In this document: positions 12,277 to 23,197 of the stretch, in pieces
How the letters are laid out: every line of letters begins with the position of its first letter
Position numbering within the stretch: the first letter of the stretch is position 1
Assembly: GCA_903813345.2 (NCBI GenBank)
Contig: CAIIXF020000011.1
Location: 28,390,166-28,454,165 of the forward strand
From: Owenia fusiformis
Lineage: Eukaryota; Annelida; Polychaeta; Sabellida; Oweniidae
Reading direction: 5' to 3'
Length of the DNA: 64,000 nt
Notes under the pieces: generated by a model
Told to the model about the DNA's origin: nothing
Database searches by the model: none
The model's input: only the letters and a program-made list of their open reading frames with translations
Program-made: the position numbers and the translations under genes

Positions 12277-13880
12277 GCAAGGAGTGTGGTGTGGTGTGGA
12301 AGCAAGGAGTGTGATGTGGTGTGGAAGCAAGGAGTGTGTTGTGGTGTGGAAGCAAGGAGTGTGTTGTGGTGTGGAAGCAAGGAGTGTGTTGTGGTGTGGA
12401 AGCAAGGAGTGTGGTGTGGCGTGGAAGCAAGGAGTGTGGTGTGGCGTGGAAGCAAGGAGTGTGATGTGGCGTGGAAGCAAGGAGTGTGATGTGGCGTGGA
12501 AGCAAGGAGTGTGGTGTGGCGTGGAAGCAAGGAGTGTGGTGTAGCGTGGAAGCAAGGAGTGTGGTGTAGCGTGAAAGCAAGGAGTGTGGTGTGGCGTGGA
12601 AGCAAGGAGTGTGATGTGGCGTGGAAGCAAGGAGTGTGATGTGGCGTGGAAGCAAGGAGTGTGATGTGGCGTGGAAGCAAGGAGTGTGGTGTGGCGTGGA
12701 AGCAAGGAGTGTGGTGTAGCGTGGAAGCAAGGAGTGTGGTGTAGCGTGAAAGCAAGGAGTGTGGTGTGGCGTGGAAGCAAGGAGTGTGGTGTGGCGTGGA
12801 AGCAAGGAGTGTGGTGTGGCGTGGAAGCAAGGAGTATGGTGTGGCGTGGAAGCAAGGAGTGTGGTGTGGCGTGGAAGCAAGGAGTGTGGTGTGGCGTGGA
12901 AGCAAGGAGTGTGGTGTGGCGTGGAAGCAAGGAGTGTGGTGTGGCGTGGAAGCAAGGGGTGTGATGTGGAAGCAAGGAGTGTGGTGTGGTGTGAAAGCAA
13001 GGAGTGTGGTGTGGTGTGGAAGCAAGGGGTGTGGTGTGGAAGCAAGGGGTGTGGTGTGGAAGCAAGGGGTGTGGTGTGAAAGCAAGGGGTGTGGTGTGAA
13101 AGCAAGGAGTGTGGTGTGGTGTGGAAGCAAGGGGTGTGGTGTGGAAGCAAGGGGTGTGGTGTGGAAGCAGGGAGTGTCGTGTGGTGTGGAAGCAAGGAGT
13201 GTCGTGTGGTGTGGTAGCAAGGAGTGTGGTGTGGTAGCAAGGAGTGTGGTAGCAAGGAGTGTGGTGTGGTAGCAAGGAGTGTGGTGTGGAAGCAAGGAGT
13301 GTGGTGTGGAAGCAAGGAGTGTGGTGTGGTGTGGAAGCAAGGAGTGTGGTGTGGAAGCAAGGAGTGTGGTGTGGTGTGGAAGCAAGGAGTGTGGTGTGGT
13401 GTGGAAGCAAGGAGTGTGGTGTGGTGTGGAAGCAAGGAGTGTGGTGTGGAAGCAAGGAGTGTGGTGTGGAAGCAAGGAGTGTGGTGTGGAAGCAAGGAGT
13501 GTGGTGTGGTGTGGAAGCAAGGAGTGTGGTGTGGAAGCAAGGAGTATCATGTGGAAGCAAGGAGTATCATGTGGAAGCAAGGAGTATCGTGTGGAAGCAA
13601 GGAGTATGGTGTGGAAACAAGGAGTATGGTGTGGAAACAAGGAGTATGGTGTGGAAACAAGGAGTATGGTGTAATAGCAAGGAGTATGGTGTGATAGCAA
13701 GGAGTATGGTGTGATAGCAAGGAGTATGGTGTGGAAACAAGGAGTATGGTGTGGAAGCAAGGAGTATGGTGTGGAAGCAAAAGGTGTAGCGTGGAAGCAT
13801 AATGTGTAGCGTGGAAGCAAAATGTGTAGCGTGGAAGCAAAATGTGTAGCGTGGAAGCAAAAAGTGTAGCCTGGAAGCAA
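12277..13880. repeat. Minisatellite subarray A: 20- and 25-bp units
   Basis: The units are built from pentamers (GTGGT, GTGGC, GTGGA, AGCAA, GGAGT); the 25-bp form has one extra GTGGN. In 12541-12960 most units are the 25-bp form. Near 13550-13880 the units drift ('ggagtatggtgtgga', then 'aatgtgtagcgtgga'). A 175-bp higher-order block (seven 25-bp units) is duplicated, with its diagnostic GTAGCGTGAAAGC at 12566 and 12741. Confidence 0.92.
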
Positions 13881-13982
13881 AAAGTATGGTTTGGAAGTGA
13901 GGAGTGTGTTGTGAAAGCAAGGAGTGAGGTATAGAAGTGTGAAAGCAAGAAGGGTGGTGTGTAAGCAAGAAGGGTGGTGCGA

Positions 13983-14228
13983 AAGCCAGGACGTGTGGTG
14001 TGAAAGCCAGGACGTGTGGTGTGAAAGCCAGAACGTGTGCTGTGAAAGCCAGGACGTGTAGTGTGAAAGCCAGGACGTGTGGTGTGAAAGCCAGGACGTG
14101 TGGTGTGAAAGCCAGGACGTGTGGTGTGAAAGCCAGGACGTGTGGTGTGAAAGCCAGGACGTGTGGTGTGAAAGTCAGGACGTGTGGTGTGAAAGCCAGG
14201 ACGTGTGGTGTGAAAGCCAGGACGTGTG
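13983..14228. repeat. Minisatellite subarray B: 21-bp units
   Basis: About twelve 21-bp units of the 'gtgtggtgtgaaagccaggac' type, written here only in part as GTGTGAAAGCCAGGAC. It is joined to subarray A by a short irregular stretch at 13881-13982. Confidence 0.9.
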
Positions 14229-15316
14229 GTCGTGTGAAAGCTAGGACGTGTGGTCGTGTGAAAGCTAGGACGTGTGGTCGTGTGAAAGCTAGGACGTGTG
14301 GTCGTGTGAAAGCTAGGACGTGTGGTCGTGTGAAAGCTAGGACGTGTGGTCGTGTGAAAGCTAGGACGTGTGGTCGTGTGAAAGCTAGGACGTGTCGTCG
14401 TGTGAAAGCTAGGACGTGTCGTCGTGTGAAAGCTAGGACGTGTCGTCGTGTGAAAGCTAGGACGTGTCGTCGTGTGAAAGCTAGGACGTGTCGTCGTGTG
14501 AAAGCTAGGACGTGTCGTCGTGTGAAAGCTAGGACGTGTCGTCGTGTGAAAGCTAGGACGTGTCGTCGTGTGAAAGCTAGGACGTGTCGTCGTGTGAAAG
14601 CTAGGACGTGTCGTCGTGTGAAAGCTAGGACGTGTCGTCGTGTGAAAGCTAGGACGTGTCGTCGTGTGAAAGCTAGGACGTGTCGTCGTGTGAAAGCTAG
14701 GACGTGTCGTCGTGTGAAAGCTAGGACGTGTCGTCGTGTGAAAGCTAGGACGTGTCGTCGTGTGAAAGCTAGGACGTGTCGTCGTGTGAAAGCTAGGACG
14801 TGTCGTCGTGTGAAAGCTAGGACGTGTCGTCGTGTGAAAGCTAGGACGTGTCGTCGTGTGAAAGCTAGGACGTGTCGTCGTGTGAAAGCTAGGACGTGTC
14901 GTCGTGTGAAAGCTAGGACGTGTCGTCGTGTGAAAGCTAGGACGTGTCGTCGTGTGAAAGCTAGGACGTGTCGTCGTGTGAAAGCTAGGACGTGTCGTCG
15001 TGTGAAAGCTAGGACGTGTCGTCGTGTGAAAGCTAGGACGTGTCGTCGTGTGAAAGCTAGGACGTGTCGTCGTGTGAAAGCTAGGACGTGTCGTCGTGTG
15101 AAAGCTAGGACGTGTCGTCGTGTGAAAGCTAGGACGTGTCGTCGTGTGAAAGCTAGGACGTGTCGTCGTGTGAAAGCTAGGACGTGTCGTCGTGTGAAAG
15201 CTAGGACGTGTCGTCGTGTGAAAGCTAGGACGTGTCGTCGTGTGAAAGCTAGGACGTGTCGTCGTGTGAAAGCTAGGACGTGTCGTCGTGTGAAAGCTAG
15301 GACGTGTCGTCGTGTG
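14229..15316. repeat. Minisatellite subarray C: ~45 copies of a 24-bp unit
   Basis: The unit core is CGTGTGAAAGCTAGGACGTG; on the plus strand it would encode GRVKARTC in the first seven copies and RRVKARTC in about 38 following copies. The later copies look identical by eye, which points to recent amplification. Confidence 0.95.
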
Positions 15317-15592
15317 AAAGCCAGGACGTGTCGTGTGAAAGCCAGGACGTGCCGTGTGAAAGCCAGGACGTGTCGTGTGAAAGCCAGGACGTGTCGTGTG
15401 AAAGCCAGGACGTGTCGTGTGAAAGCCAGGACGTGTCGTGTGAAAGCCAGGACGTGTCGTGTGAAAGCCAGGACGTGTCGTGTGAAAGCCAGGACGTGTC
15501 GTGTGAAAGCCAGGACGTGTCGTGTGAAAGCCAGGACGTGTCGTGTGAAAGCCAGGACGTGTCGTGTGAAAGCCAGGACGTGTCGTGCGCAA
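15317..15592. repeat. Minisatellite subarray D: 21-bp units
   Basis: Thirteen copies of a unit that is the subarray C unit less one GTC triplet, with GCTAGG changed to GCCAGG. Confidence 0.92.
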
Positions 15593-16316
15593 GGAGAGTG
15601 TGGTGCGCAAGCAGAGTGTGGTGCGCAAGCAGAGTGTGGTGCGCAAGCAGTGTGGTGCGCAAGCAGTGTGGTGCGCAAGCAAAGTGTGGTGCGCAAGCAA
15701 AGTGTGGTGCGCAAGCAAAGTGTGGTGCGCAAGCAAAGTGTGGTGCGCAAGCAAAGTGTGGTGCGCAAGCAAAGTGTGGTGCGCAAGCAGAGTGTGGTGC
15801 GGAAGCAGAGTGTGGTGCGGAAGCAGAGTGTGGTGCGGAAGCAGAGTGTGGTGCAGAAACAGAGTGTTGTGCGGAAGCAGAGTGTGGTGTGCAAGCAGAG
15901 TGTGGTGTGCAAGCAGAGTGTGGTGTGGAAGCAGAGTGTGGTGTGGAAGCAGAGTGTGGTGTGGAAGCAGAGTGTGGTGTGGAAGCAGAGTGTGGTGTGC
16001 AAGAAGAGTGTGGTGTGCAAGCAGAGTGTGGTGTGCAAGCAGTGTGGTGTGGAAGCAGAGTGTGGTGTGCAAGCAGTGTTGTGTGCAAGCAGTGTGGTGT
16101 GCAAGCAGTGTGGTGTGGAAGCAGAGTGTGGTGTGCAAGCAAAGTGTGGTGTGCAAGCAAAGTGTGGTGTGCAAGCAAAGTGTGGTGTGCAAGCAGAGTG
16201 TGGTGTGCAAGCAGAGTGTGGTGTGCAAGCAGAGTGTGGTGTGCAAGCAGAGTGTGGTGTGCAAGCAGAGTGTGGTGTGCAAGCAGAGTGTGGTGTGCAA
16301 GCAGAGTGTGGTGTGA
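15593..16316. repeat. Minisatellite subarray E: 18- and 16-bp units
   Basis: Units are of the GTGCGCAAGCAGAGTGTG type (18 bp); a 16-bp form lacks an AG. The spelling drifts from GCGCAAGC through GCGGAAGC to GTGCAAGC left to right, consistent with short-range unit copying. Confidence 0.92.
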
Positions 16317-16400
16317 AGCAATGGATGTTGCAATGTTTTCAGCTTCCACACTTTAATCATTGCTTCCATTCTACACTCACTGCTTTCAGCCTCCCATTAC
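16317..16400 (-). repeat. Inverted degenerate minisatellite units at right border
   Basis: Read on the minus strand, this flank gives 'gaaagcagtgagtgtag', 'aatggaagcaatgatt' and 'aaagtgtggaagctg', clearly diverged units in the opposite orientation to the main array. The orientation switch lies near 16325. Confidence 0.7.
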
Positions 16401-17597
16401 ACATACAAATTCATCAAAGATTTTTGTGGGTTACTTTTCATGTCATTCATTTTTCACAGGTACAGAGGTTTTGTTGTAACAATGAAGCCATATTATTTCC
16501 AAAGATACTGTCGACCATGAGTATTCTACCATACTCTTTTAACATGATCGTTTAAGGCTTGCTTATTCACTGGTTCTGTACTCTTCAAAGTTTTGGTAAC
16601 CAGTTTGAAGAGTGCAGTACCAGTGTCATTAGTCCAATGATGAAATCATCTTTGTGTAAACCTTCAATCAAACAATTTGAAAATCAATTTATATTTCAAG
16701 GTTTTTAACCCTCCCTCCTCTGAATTAATGTTGTAGCTACTTTGGCAATAGATGTAACTTGAAAATTTGATACATAATCTTGGTGAGTTGTTTTACTACT
16801 AGCTTATTTCTAGCATTTCAAATGTTGTAGTTAAAGGCCTACCTTCAATTTCGCTTGGTTGATGTTGTCCTTTGTATCGAAAGGGGTCGCAGGTTTCTTT
16901 CTTGTCTTGTCATACTATCTTAGCTACAGCAGTAGCATCATCTTGATCAAGCTGATGTGATTTCTTAACATCCATAACCAATGGTCTTAACTTGCTTTTA
17001 GTTAACAAAATGTTATTATTGTAGTCTTCTTGGCTGAATTTTTGAAGACATATCTGTAAAATAGAAGCATAAAAGAGATTAAAAGGCGATTTCATATAGT
17101 AATAATCACTTTATCTAGATTTGAAAGGTAGAAAAAATGCAGATTGCACTTTAGGTTACAAACAGGACCAAGAGGGGGACAAACAATTTCTGACTTGAGT
17201 TTTCCATGGACAACTCTTTTTGGTGAAACACCTTCTTCAAATATCATGTGAATTGTCCCTTCCATTACCAGTGGTAGTTGGTGGTGAAGTGTGTCCTGGA
17301 CATGGGTTAGATAAGAAATACAAATGTATCACTAGGATTTGGATCATTAAGGACTTGAAGAAAATGAGGCCAGATTTCCAATGTTGTCCCATTTTTATTA
17401 GGCCTTTTTTTAGAGTTTCAGGCCTAGTCTAAGCCTTTGTGAATAATACAAACCTCAGTGCAATGATTATGTGCCGATACTTTACTACGAGTACTGTGCC
17501 ATATCTCCTTCAAACACTTACTGGACACCATTGTCCTAACAATTGCACATGACTAGACATGTCTCCTTTGACCTAAATGAAGGACCCACGGTCCTGT
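16401..17597. other. Non-coding spacer
   Basis: AT-rich single-copy-looking DNA. I see no coding exon, RNA gene or repeat that I can support. Confidence 0.5.
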
Positions 17598-18793
17598 GCT
17601 CACACAGTTTGGAACCTTCAGAGGAATGTATATACTGACTTTCAAACAAAAATATTGATTTGGATTTGTAGTCTCAAACTTTGAGAAACTTAGATAGCAC
17701 AGTTGTGTGACCAGGTTTGATGACCATTGACCTTGAAAATTTTGCTAATTCAGAGCTCAGTAAGGTATTTTGTGATTAAGCTGACCAAAATTTACATCCA
17801 AAAATCAATTTGAAAAATCAACTTTTTTGACCTTTCGAAGGTCACTTAAGGTCAAGTAAAGGTCAAATCCTAAAACTAATGTCAGATTTGAACTCCTGGC
17901 AACTTGTAGATGATTTTCGAAAAAAAATTTGGTCAAATTGAAGCAAGTTGAAAAATAACTTATTTTTACTGTTTTTTGACGTCAAATATCTCAAAAACGG
18001 TAAAAATTTGATGCTGACATATATTGAGCAATATGTAGGAATGCTTAAATCTAGTAATGATGTAATTCATTGCAAGAAATGATCAAGTATAAGGCAAACT
18101 TTGTGAAACTTGTCAATCACAAAACCTGCCATTGACTTTATACATGAGAAAGTTTCTTGAAAATGACTAAGTCCTACTTTTTGTCAAATTTTATAGAGTA
18201 AAAACCAAAAACTGTAATTCCAAGAGCTTTGAAATCTTCAGAGGACATAAGTTGCATATACAGCAACTACTAAAAGTTATTTGAAAGTTCTACTTCAACA
18301 AAGTGTCTAGTATTTACAGAAAATTTGACTTTTTGATGTCAAAATCCGCAATTTCTCGGAAACCGGGCGAACTTGGGAAATGGCGATGATAGGTCAAATA
18401 GGCATTATTGATATGCATAAAATGAATGTGGATATGACTCAATCCGAATAGCAGTTTTAATTTGTGCGGCCAATGTTGACGGGCGGACCAACGGACCGAC
18501 GGACGGATGGACAGACGGACGGATGGACAGACGGACCAACGGATGGACAGACGGACCAACGGATGGACAGACGGACCAACGGATGGACGGACGGACGGAC
18601 GGCCGGACCGACGGATGGACCGACGGATGGACGGACGGATGGACGGACGGCCGGACGGATGGACGGACGGATGGACGGACGGCCGGACGGCCGGACCGAC
18701 GGATGGACGGACGGCCGGACCGACGGATGGACGGACGGCCGGACCAACGGACGGACGGATGCCTGGTCGATCCCATAGGCTCACTGTGTGAGC
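17598..18793. mobile_element. 1.2-kb TIR element with terminal GGAC microsatellite
   Basis: GCTCACACAGT at 17598 is matched by ACTGTGTGAGC ending at 18793. The right end is also a hairpin (GGCTCAC TGT GTGAGCC). The body is rich in 'ggtcaaat'-like text without an open frame, followed by the microsatellite and a short unique end. Layout (TIR, body, GGAC microsatellite, palindromic right end) parallels the elements at 7974 and 38113, though the TIR sequence is different. Confidence 0.55.
18480..18768. repeat. GGAC/GGAT tetranucleotide microsatellite
   Basis: Nearly 290 bp of GGAC, GGAT, AGAC and CGAC tetramers. Periodicity of 4 leaves several frames open on both strands; the resulting 94-175-codon frames (PSVRPSV-type, DGRTDGR-type) are artefacts. 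Confidence 0.95.
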
Positions 18794-18799
18794 CAAAAA

Positions 18800-19584
18800 C
18801 AAAATGTTTAGATAACAGGAAATTAAATCTTTAATAAACACCTTATTGGGCTGCTACATGTATATACTAATGCAACTGGTCCGTATCAAGAGTAGCCTGA
18901 TTATGACCAGTGGACCAGCTATTAGGGCACATACTGACTACAAAGCAAAACGTCAGTTCTTCAACCACATTAAATGATGTGCAAGTAAGGACATGTAAAA
19001 TATATTTTTAATCAATATCACATAATATTGAATTACACATTACACCTCTCTGATTCTTAGAGCAAAGGCAATATGTATGGTCTATTGTATGAGAAAGATA
19101 GATTTAGTTGAAACTCTTTTCAATTACAAATTTACCTTTTCATAAGTCAACTTTTTATTTAACAAAAACATCTTCAAATTGAATTCAGTACTCAATTTTA
19201 TTTTCAAATCTTCAATCCTCATGATATGTTTTTTTAATTAATGTGATACTTACCCTCTTTGTCCTCATTGTGAATTTGTCTCAATCCTTTTCTTGTCCAG
19301 AACATTTAATATGTTTCCTTCAGAAGAACTTTTTCTAGCAACACAATCAACTTCTTGGTCCAGCACTACATCATCAGTAGTGAACTATCAGTTATTAGAG
19401 AAGACTGAGTTTCTAAAGCATCAAGTATGGCATCTGCAAGGTAAACAACATACAAAGAGATACCCTTACAGAGCCAAATAACAATATCCTATAAAAAACT
19501 ATCAAAATATTTCATACTATTGAGATGAAAATCTATACATTGAAGAATGATTCGAGCAAGGTGAGCACAATGAGCTTTACATTA
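18800..19584. other. Non-coding spacer
   Basis: No supported gene. A phrase near 18820-18850 (caggaaat.aaatctttaataaacaccttattggg) recurs near 20895, 22535 and 24045, marking a dispersed repeat. Confidence 0.45.
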
Positions 19585-19925
19585 AATACAAGCATAAAAG
19601 CAATAAATTCAAAACTCTCTGTCGTAAGATAAGAAAAGAATTTGAATTGGATATAGCGAAAAATACTATAACTAATCAGAAGCCATTCTGGGCTTTTGTC
19701 AACAGTACCATTTAGGTAAGGTTGAAAGTAGGCCCTATAGACAGCCAAATGGAAACACAACAGACAATGACAGTGACAAAGCAAACATCTTAAATGGTTA
19801 TTTTGCAAGTGTCTTCACTGATGAAACAACCTCCAAGAGTTCCAAGACCAGAAATGGAAACCAGCTCAATACTATTGACATAAATCGAATGGGTGAAGCA
19901 CAAGGAACTATGCAACCAGTATAAA
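19585..19925 (+). pseudogene. LINE ORF2 fragment (endonuclease-RT linker), copy 1
   Basis: Conceptual reading gives KIRKEFELDIAKN, QKPFWAFVNST and, after a stop, YKPNGN..., DKANILNGYFASVFTDE. That is the usual 'FWxxV...NG.... KA..LN.YF.SVFT' stretch between endonuclease and reverse transcriptase in non-LTR retrotransposons. Stops and a frameshift break it, and the RT proper is absent. Confidence 0.65.
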
Positions 19926-20059
19926 GGAGAATATTTTGAGCATTTAATGAAGTAACATGCTTGATAGGAACCTCAATTTGAAAAGACAATGTTTTATAGA
20001 GTGTACCTAATGTGCAACTAATGAATAACAAGAATTCAATTAAAATTTAACTTTTTTCA

Positions 20060-20259
20060 AGTCATAAATTGCCCCACTACGTGACAAAAACATAGGTTAC
20101 CATAGCAACCATAACTTTTGACCAATTAGAACAAAGTAATTCATTTTTTTGTTTTTCAATGAGTATGTATTTTTCTATGATTTGTGAAAGTTTCAAGGAA
20201 AAACATTAAAAAGTTAAAAAATGTTTTTGCATGAACGTACAGTATTGAACGACCTGGTA
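20060..20259 (+). repeat. Solo right terminus of a mariner-like element
   Basis: It starts with 'attgcccc' and carries GGTTACCATAGCAACC, then 'gaaagttt' and a terminal GAACGACCTGGTA. Order and sequence parallel the right TIR of the complete mariner element at 35660-35850, but diverged. No matching left end or transposase is nearby. In the right copy of the duplication (21860-22000) the outer ~60 bp are deleted. Confidence 0.5.
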
Positions 20260-21103
20260 TATATATAAAGTTATATCAGCAAAACTTCTATTGCAGTTGA
20301 GAAAGTGTGTAAAATGAACAAAATGTGACATGAACCATATTTCTCCAACAACTCCTGGGTCTGCGGCGATGTTAATCATTTGACAATAAAATCAAAAATA
20401 TAACGGTTATGAGGCTGGAATTGATATCAGTTATTTCTCAATGATTGTTTAATAAGTGCTCCAAATTTGACAGAAAAATTGCCCATGCCTTATATCTCCC
20501 TCAAAAATCCTCATGACATCTGGGACACCCTGAAACTTTTCACCCATGTGTGTATTTCAAATAATCCAAGGACATTTCATCCTTGTCAGCTGTTGTTATT
20601 TACGCCCAATTTATGACATACATCTAATGAGGGATCTGGAGGAGGCAAAAATAAAATAAAAACAGTGTATGAATCAACATTTTATTTTTATTTTTTTAAC
20701 TTCAAAGGGCTGGAAATCATTGATAATCAATGCTTTTGAATAAAATAAATGCTGTTTTTAAATAGGTTTCATGTATACCAATACTATCTCAAATTATGTA
20801 AGCCAAACACATTCCTTAATCCCCTGAATATTCTGTTGGAGGAATTTTCCATAGAAATCCAATGGTATAATTCCAAGCAGATTTTTAGATGACAAAAAAT
20901 CTTTAATACACACCTTATTGGGTTGCAATATAAACTCATGCCCACTTTTTTGAATATGGATGAGCTTATGAGTGAAGACAATAGTGATGACAACTACAGA
21001 GATGCAATAATGCAAAAAGAATCGTCTGGAAGTTTGAGTGAAGAAGTGAACAAATCAAAGAAAAAAAGCAATGATAAAAGAGAAAAGCAATGACAAAAGA
21101 GGA

Positions 21104-21390
21104 AAGCAAAACTACGCCCCCAATCATATATTTGCAAGCTCTTAAATCGTTACCAGAACACGACAGACGCACCATGACGTAACAACACCAAGTTAAGCAA
21201 ATACGATCCAGTCTCAAGGGTGTAAAAAATGAGCAATTTCGTATGCTGTACCTTGAGAATATTGCTCATAGTGAAGTTGAGGACGATGAGGAAACAATAC
21301 ACAATATTTGTAAACATTCCCACATCACAGGTGCATTATGCAATTGAACATTATACACAATCGATACGCTCGAGACAGAGTTGGATGTAA
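21104..21390 (+). pseudogene. LINE ORF1-like fragment
   Basis: Nearly identical to 25706-25989. It reads IIYLQALKSLPEHDRRTMT, then a stop where the other copy has a sense codon, then LKGVKNEQFRMLYLENIAHS. It separates the two segmental duplication copies and is directly fused to the second ORF2 fragment. Confidence 0.65.
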
Positions 21391-21730
21391 AATACAAGCA
21401 TAAAAGCAATAAATTCAAAACTCTCTGTCGTAAGATAAGAAAGAATTTGAATTGGATATAGCGAAAAATACTATAACTAATCAGAAGCCATTCTGGGCTT
21501 TTGTCAACAGTACCATTTAGGTAAGGTTGAAAGTAGGCCCTATATATAAGCCAAATGGAAACACAACAGACAATGGCAGTGACAAAGCAAACATCTTAAA
21601 TGGTTATTTTGCGAGTGTCTTCACTGATGAAACAACCTCCAAGAGTTCCAAGACCAGAAATGGAAACCAGCTCAATACTATTGATATAAATCGAATGGGT
21701 GAAGCACAAAGAACTATGCAACCAGTATAA
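21391..21730 (+). pseudogene. LINE ORF2 fragment, copy 2
   Basis: Second copy of the fragment at 19585. The longest clean piece begins at 21527 (KVGPIYKPNGNTTDN...) and ends at the same stop as copy 1. One A is missing from the 'agaaaagaattt' run, shifting frame upstream. Confidence 0.65.
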
Positions 21731-22723
21731 AGGAGAATATTTTGAGCATTTAATGAAGTGACATGCTTGATAGGAACCTAAATTTGAAAAGACAATGTTT
21801 TATAGAGTGTACCTAATGTGCAACTAATGAATCACAAGAATTCAATTTAACTTTTTTCACGTCATAAATTGCCCTGCGTGACCAAAACATAGGTTACCAT
21901 AGCAACCATAACTTTTGACCAATCAGAACAAAGTAATTTATTTTTCTTGTTTTTCAATGAGTATGTATTTTTCTATGATTTCTGAAAGTTTCCTGGTATA
22001 TATATAAAGTTATATCAGCAAAACTTCAATTGCAGTTGAGAAAGTGTGTAAAATGAACAAAATGTGACATAAACCATATTTCTCCAACAACTCCTAGGTC
22101 TGTGGCGATGTTAATCATTTGACAATAAAATCAAAAATATGTCCCTCAAAAATCCTCATGACATCTGGGACACCCTGAAACTTTTCACCCATGTGTGTAT
22201 TTCAAATAATCCAAGGACATTTCATCCTTGTCAGCTGTTGTTATTTACGCCCAATTTGTGACATACATTAAATGAGGGATCTGGAGGAGGCAAAAATAAA
22301 AACAGTGTATGAATCAACATTTTATTTTTATTTTTTAAACTTCAAAGGGCTGGAAATCATTGATGATCAATGCTTTTGAATAAAATAAATACTGTTTTAA
22401 ATAGGTTTCATGTATACCAATAATATCTCAAATTATGTAAACCAAACACATTCCTTAATCCCCTGACTATTCTGTTGGAGGAATTTTCCATAGAAATCCA
22501 ATGGTATAATTCCAAGCAGATTTTTAGATGACAAAATTTTTTTAATACACACCTTATTGGGTTGCAATATAAACTCATGCCCACTTTTTTGAATATGGAT
22601 GAGCTTATGAGTGAAGACAATAGTGATGACAACTACAAAGATGCAATAATGGAAAAAGAATCGTCTGGAAGTTTGAGTGAAGGAGTGAACAAATCAAAGA
22701 AAAAAAGCAATGACAAAAGAGGA
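21391..22723. repeat. Segmental duplication, right copy
   Basis: Partner of 19585-21103. A third, more diverged partial relative is at about 24020-24290. Confidence 0.85.
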
Positions 22724-23190
22724 GTCTCACTGAAGTAACAAGAAACAATCAAGAGAGATACAAACGATTCATGAAATAAAAGATAAAAAGAAAATGTCTA
22801 AAATATTACATCAATAAGGAATTGCATTATCTTCCTCTGAGAGGGACTATTACCAAGGACTGGAGGATAAATAGAGTTTTACAGGGAGGTATGTAATATG
22901 GGTATTATTTCGAGGGACAATATGATATTTCATATGATATATCAAATTGTAAAAAAGAATAAACCCATATTTAATCCGGCTAGTCGATCTATGTGGATGC
23001 AGTCAGGCACATGTAATGTTTCGTGAGTGCCCGCCTCTTTACTTTTCAATGGAAGAATTTTGCACTTCTGTTTAATCATACTTCATTGATTTACAAAACC
23101 AAAGCTAGGCTATAAACACACATTCTCTGATATTTTTACGGAGAATAGATAACTCTAATGAGTTCACTCGACCAGTTTTATCATCTCGCT
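22724..23190. other. Non-coding spacer
   Basis: No exon recognised. The segment 22724-22960 (gtctcactgaagtaacaaga; cgagggacaatatgatat) resembles 24140-24290, so it belongs to the same dispersed repeat. Confidence 0.45.
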
Positions 23191-23197
23191 CATAGCT

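Larger units (their letters stand above)
12265..16316. repeat. 4-kb composite minisatellite
   Basis: The array is continuous and all units share a core resembling GTGGAAGCAAGGAGTGTGG, but the unit length and spelling change stepwise along it. Subarrays are given separately. The plus strand is very G/T/A-rich and C-poor in the left half. Open frames of 350-940 codons run through it in several frames on both strands simply because the unit lacks stop codons. I do not regard them as genes. Confidence 0.97.
19585..21103. repeat. Segmental duplication, left copy
   Basis: This stretch is repeated at 21391-22723 with high identity: the LINE fragment, then 'gagaatattttgagcattta', the mariner-like terminus, 'gagggatctggaggaggcaa' and the block near 20810-21100. 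The right copy is shorter through two internal deletions (matching about 20200-20250 and 20410-20500 of this copy). Confidence 0.85.

Noticed and set aside
12229-13880. 443-, 431- and 539-codon frames of HTTLLAST/HHTPCF type
   Set aside because: Three overlapping frames on one strand have equal length and the same repeat; these are minisatellite shadows, with no promoter or intron context.
13547-16555. 940-codon minus-strand and 851-codon plus-strand open frames as protein-coding genes
   Set aside because: They arise from a stop-free minisatellite unit, several frames on both strands are open at once, and the left half of the array has units of 20 and 25 bp that would shift frame at each copy.
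18314-18841. PSVRPSV-type and DGRTDGR-type proteins
   Set aside because: These are translations of a GGAC/GGAT tetranucleotide microsatellite, which leaves several frames open by periodicity.
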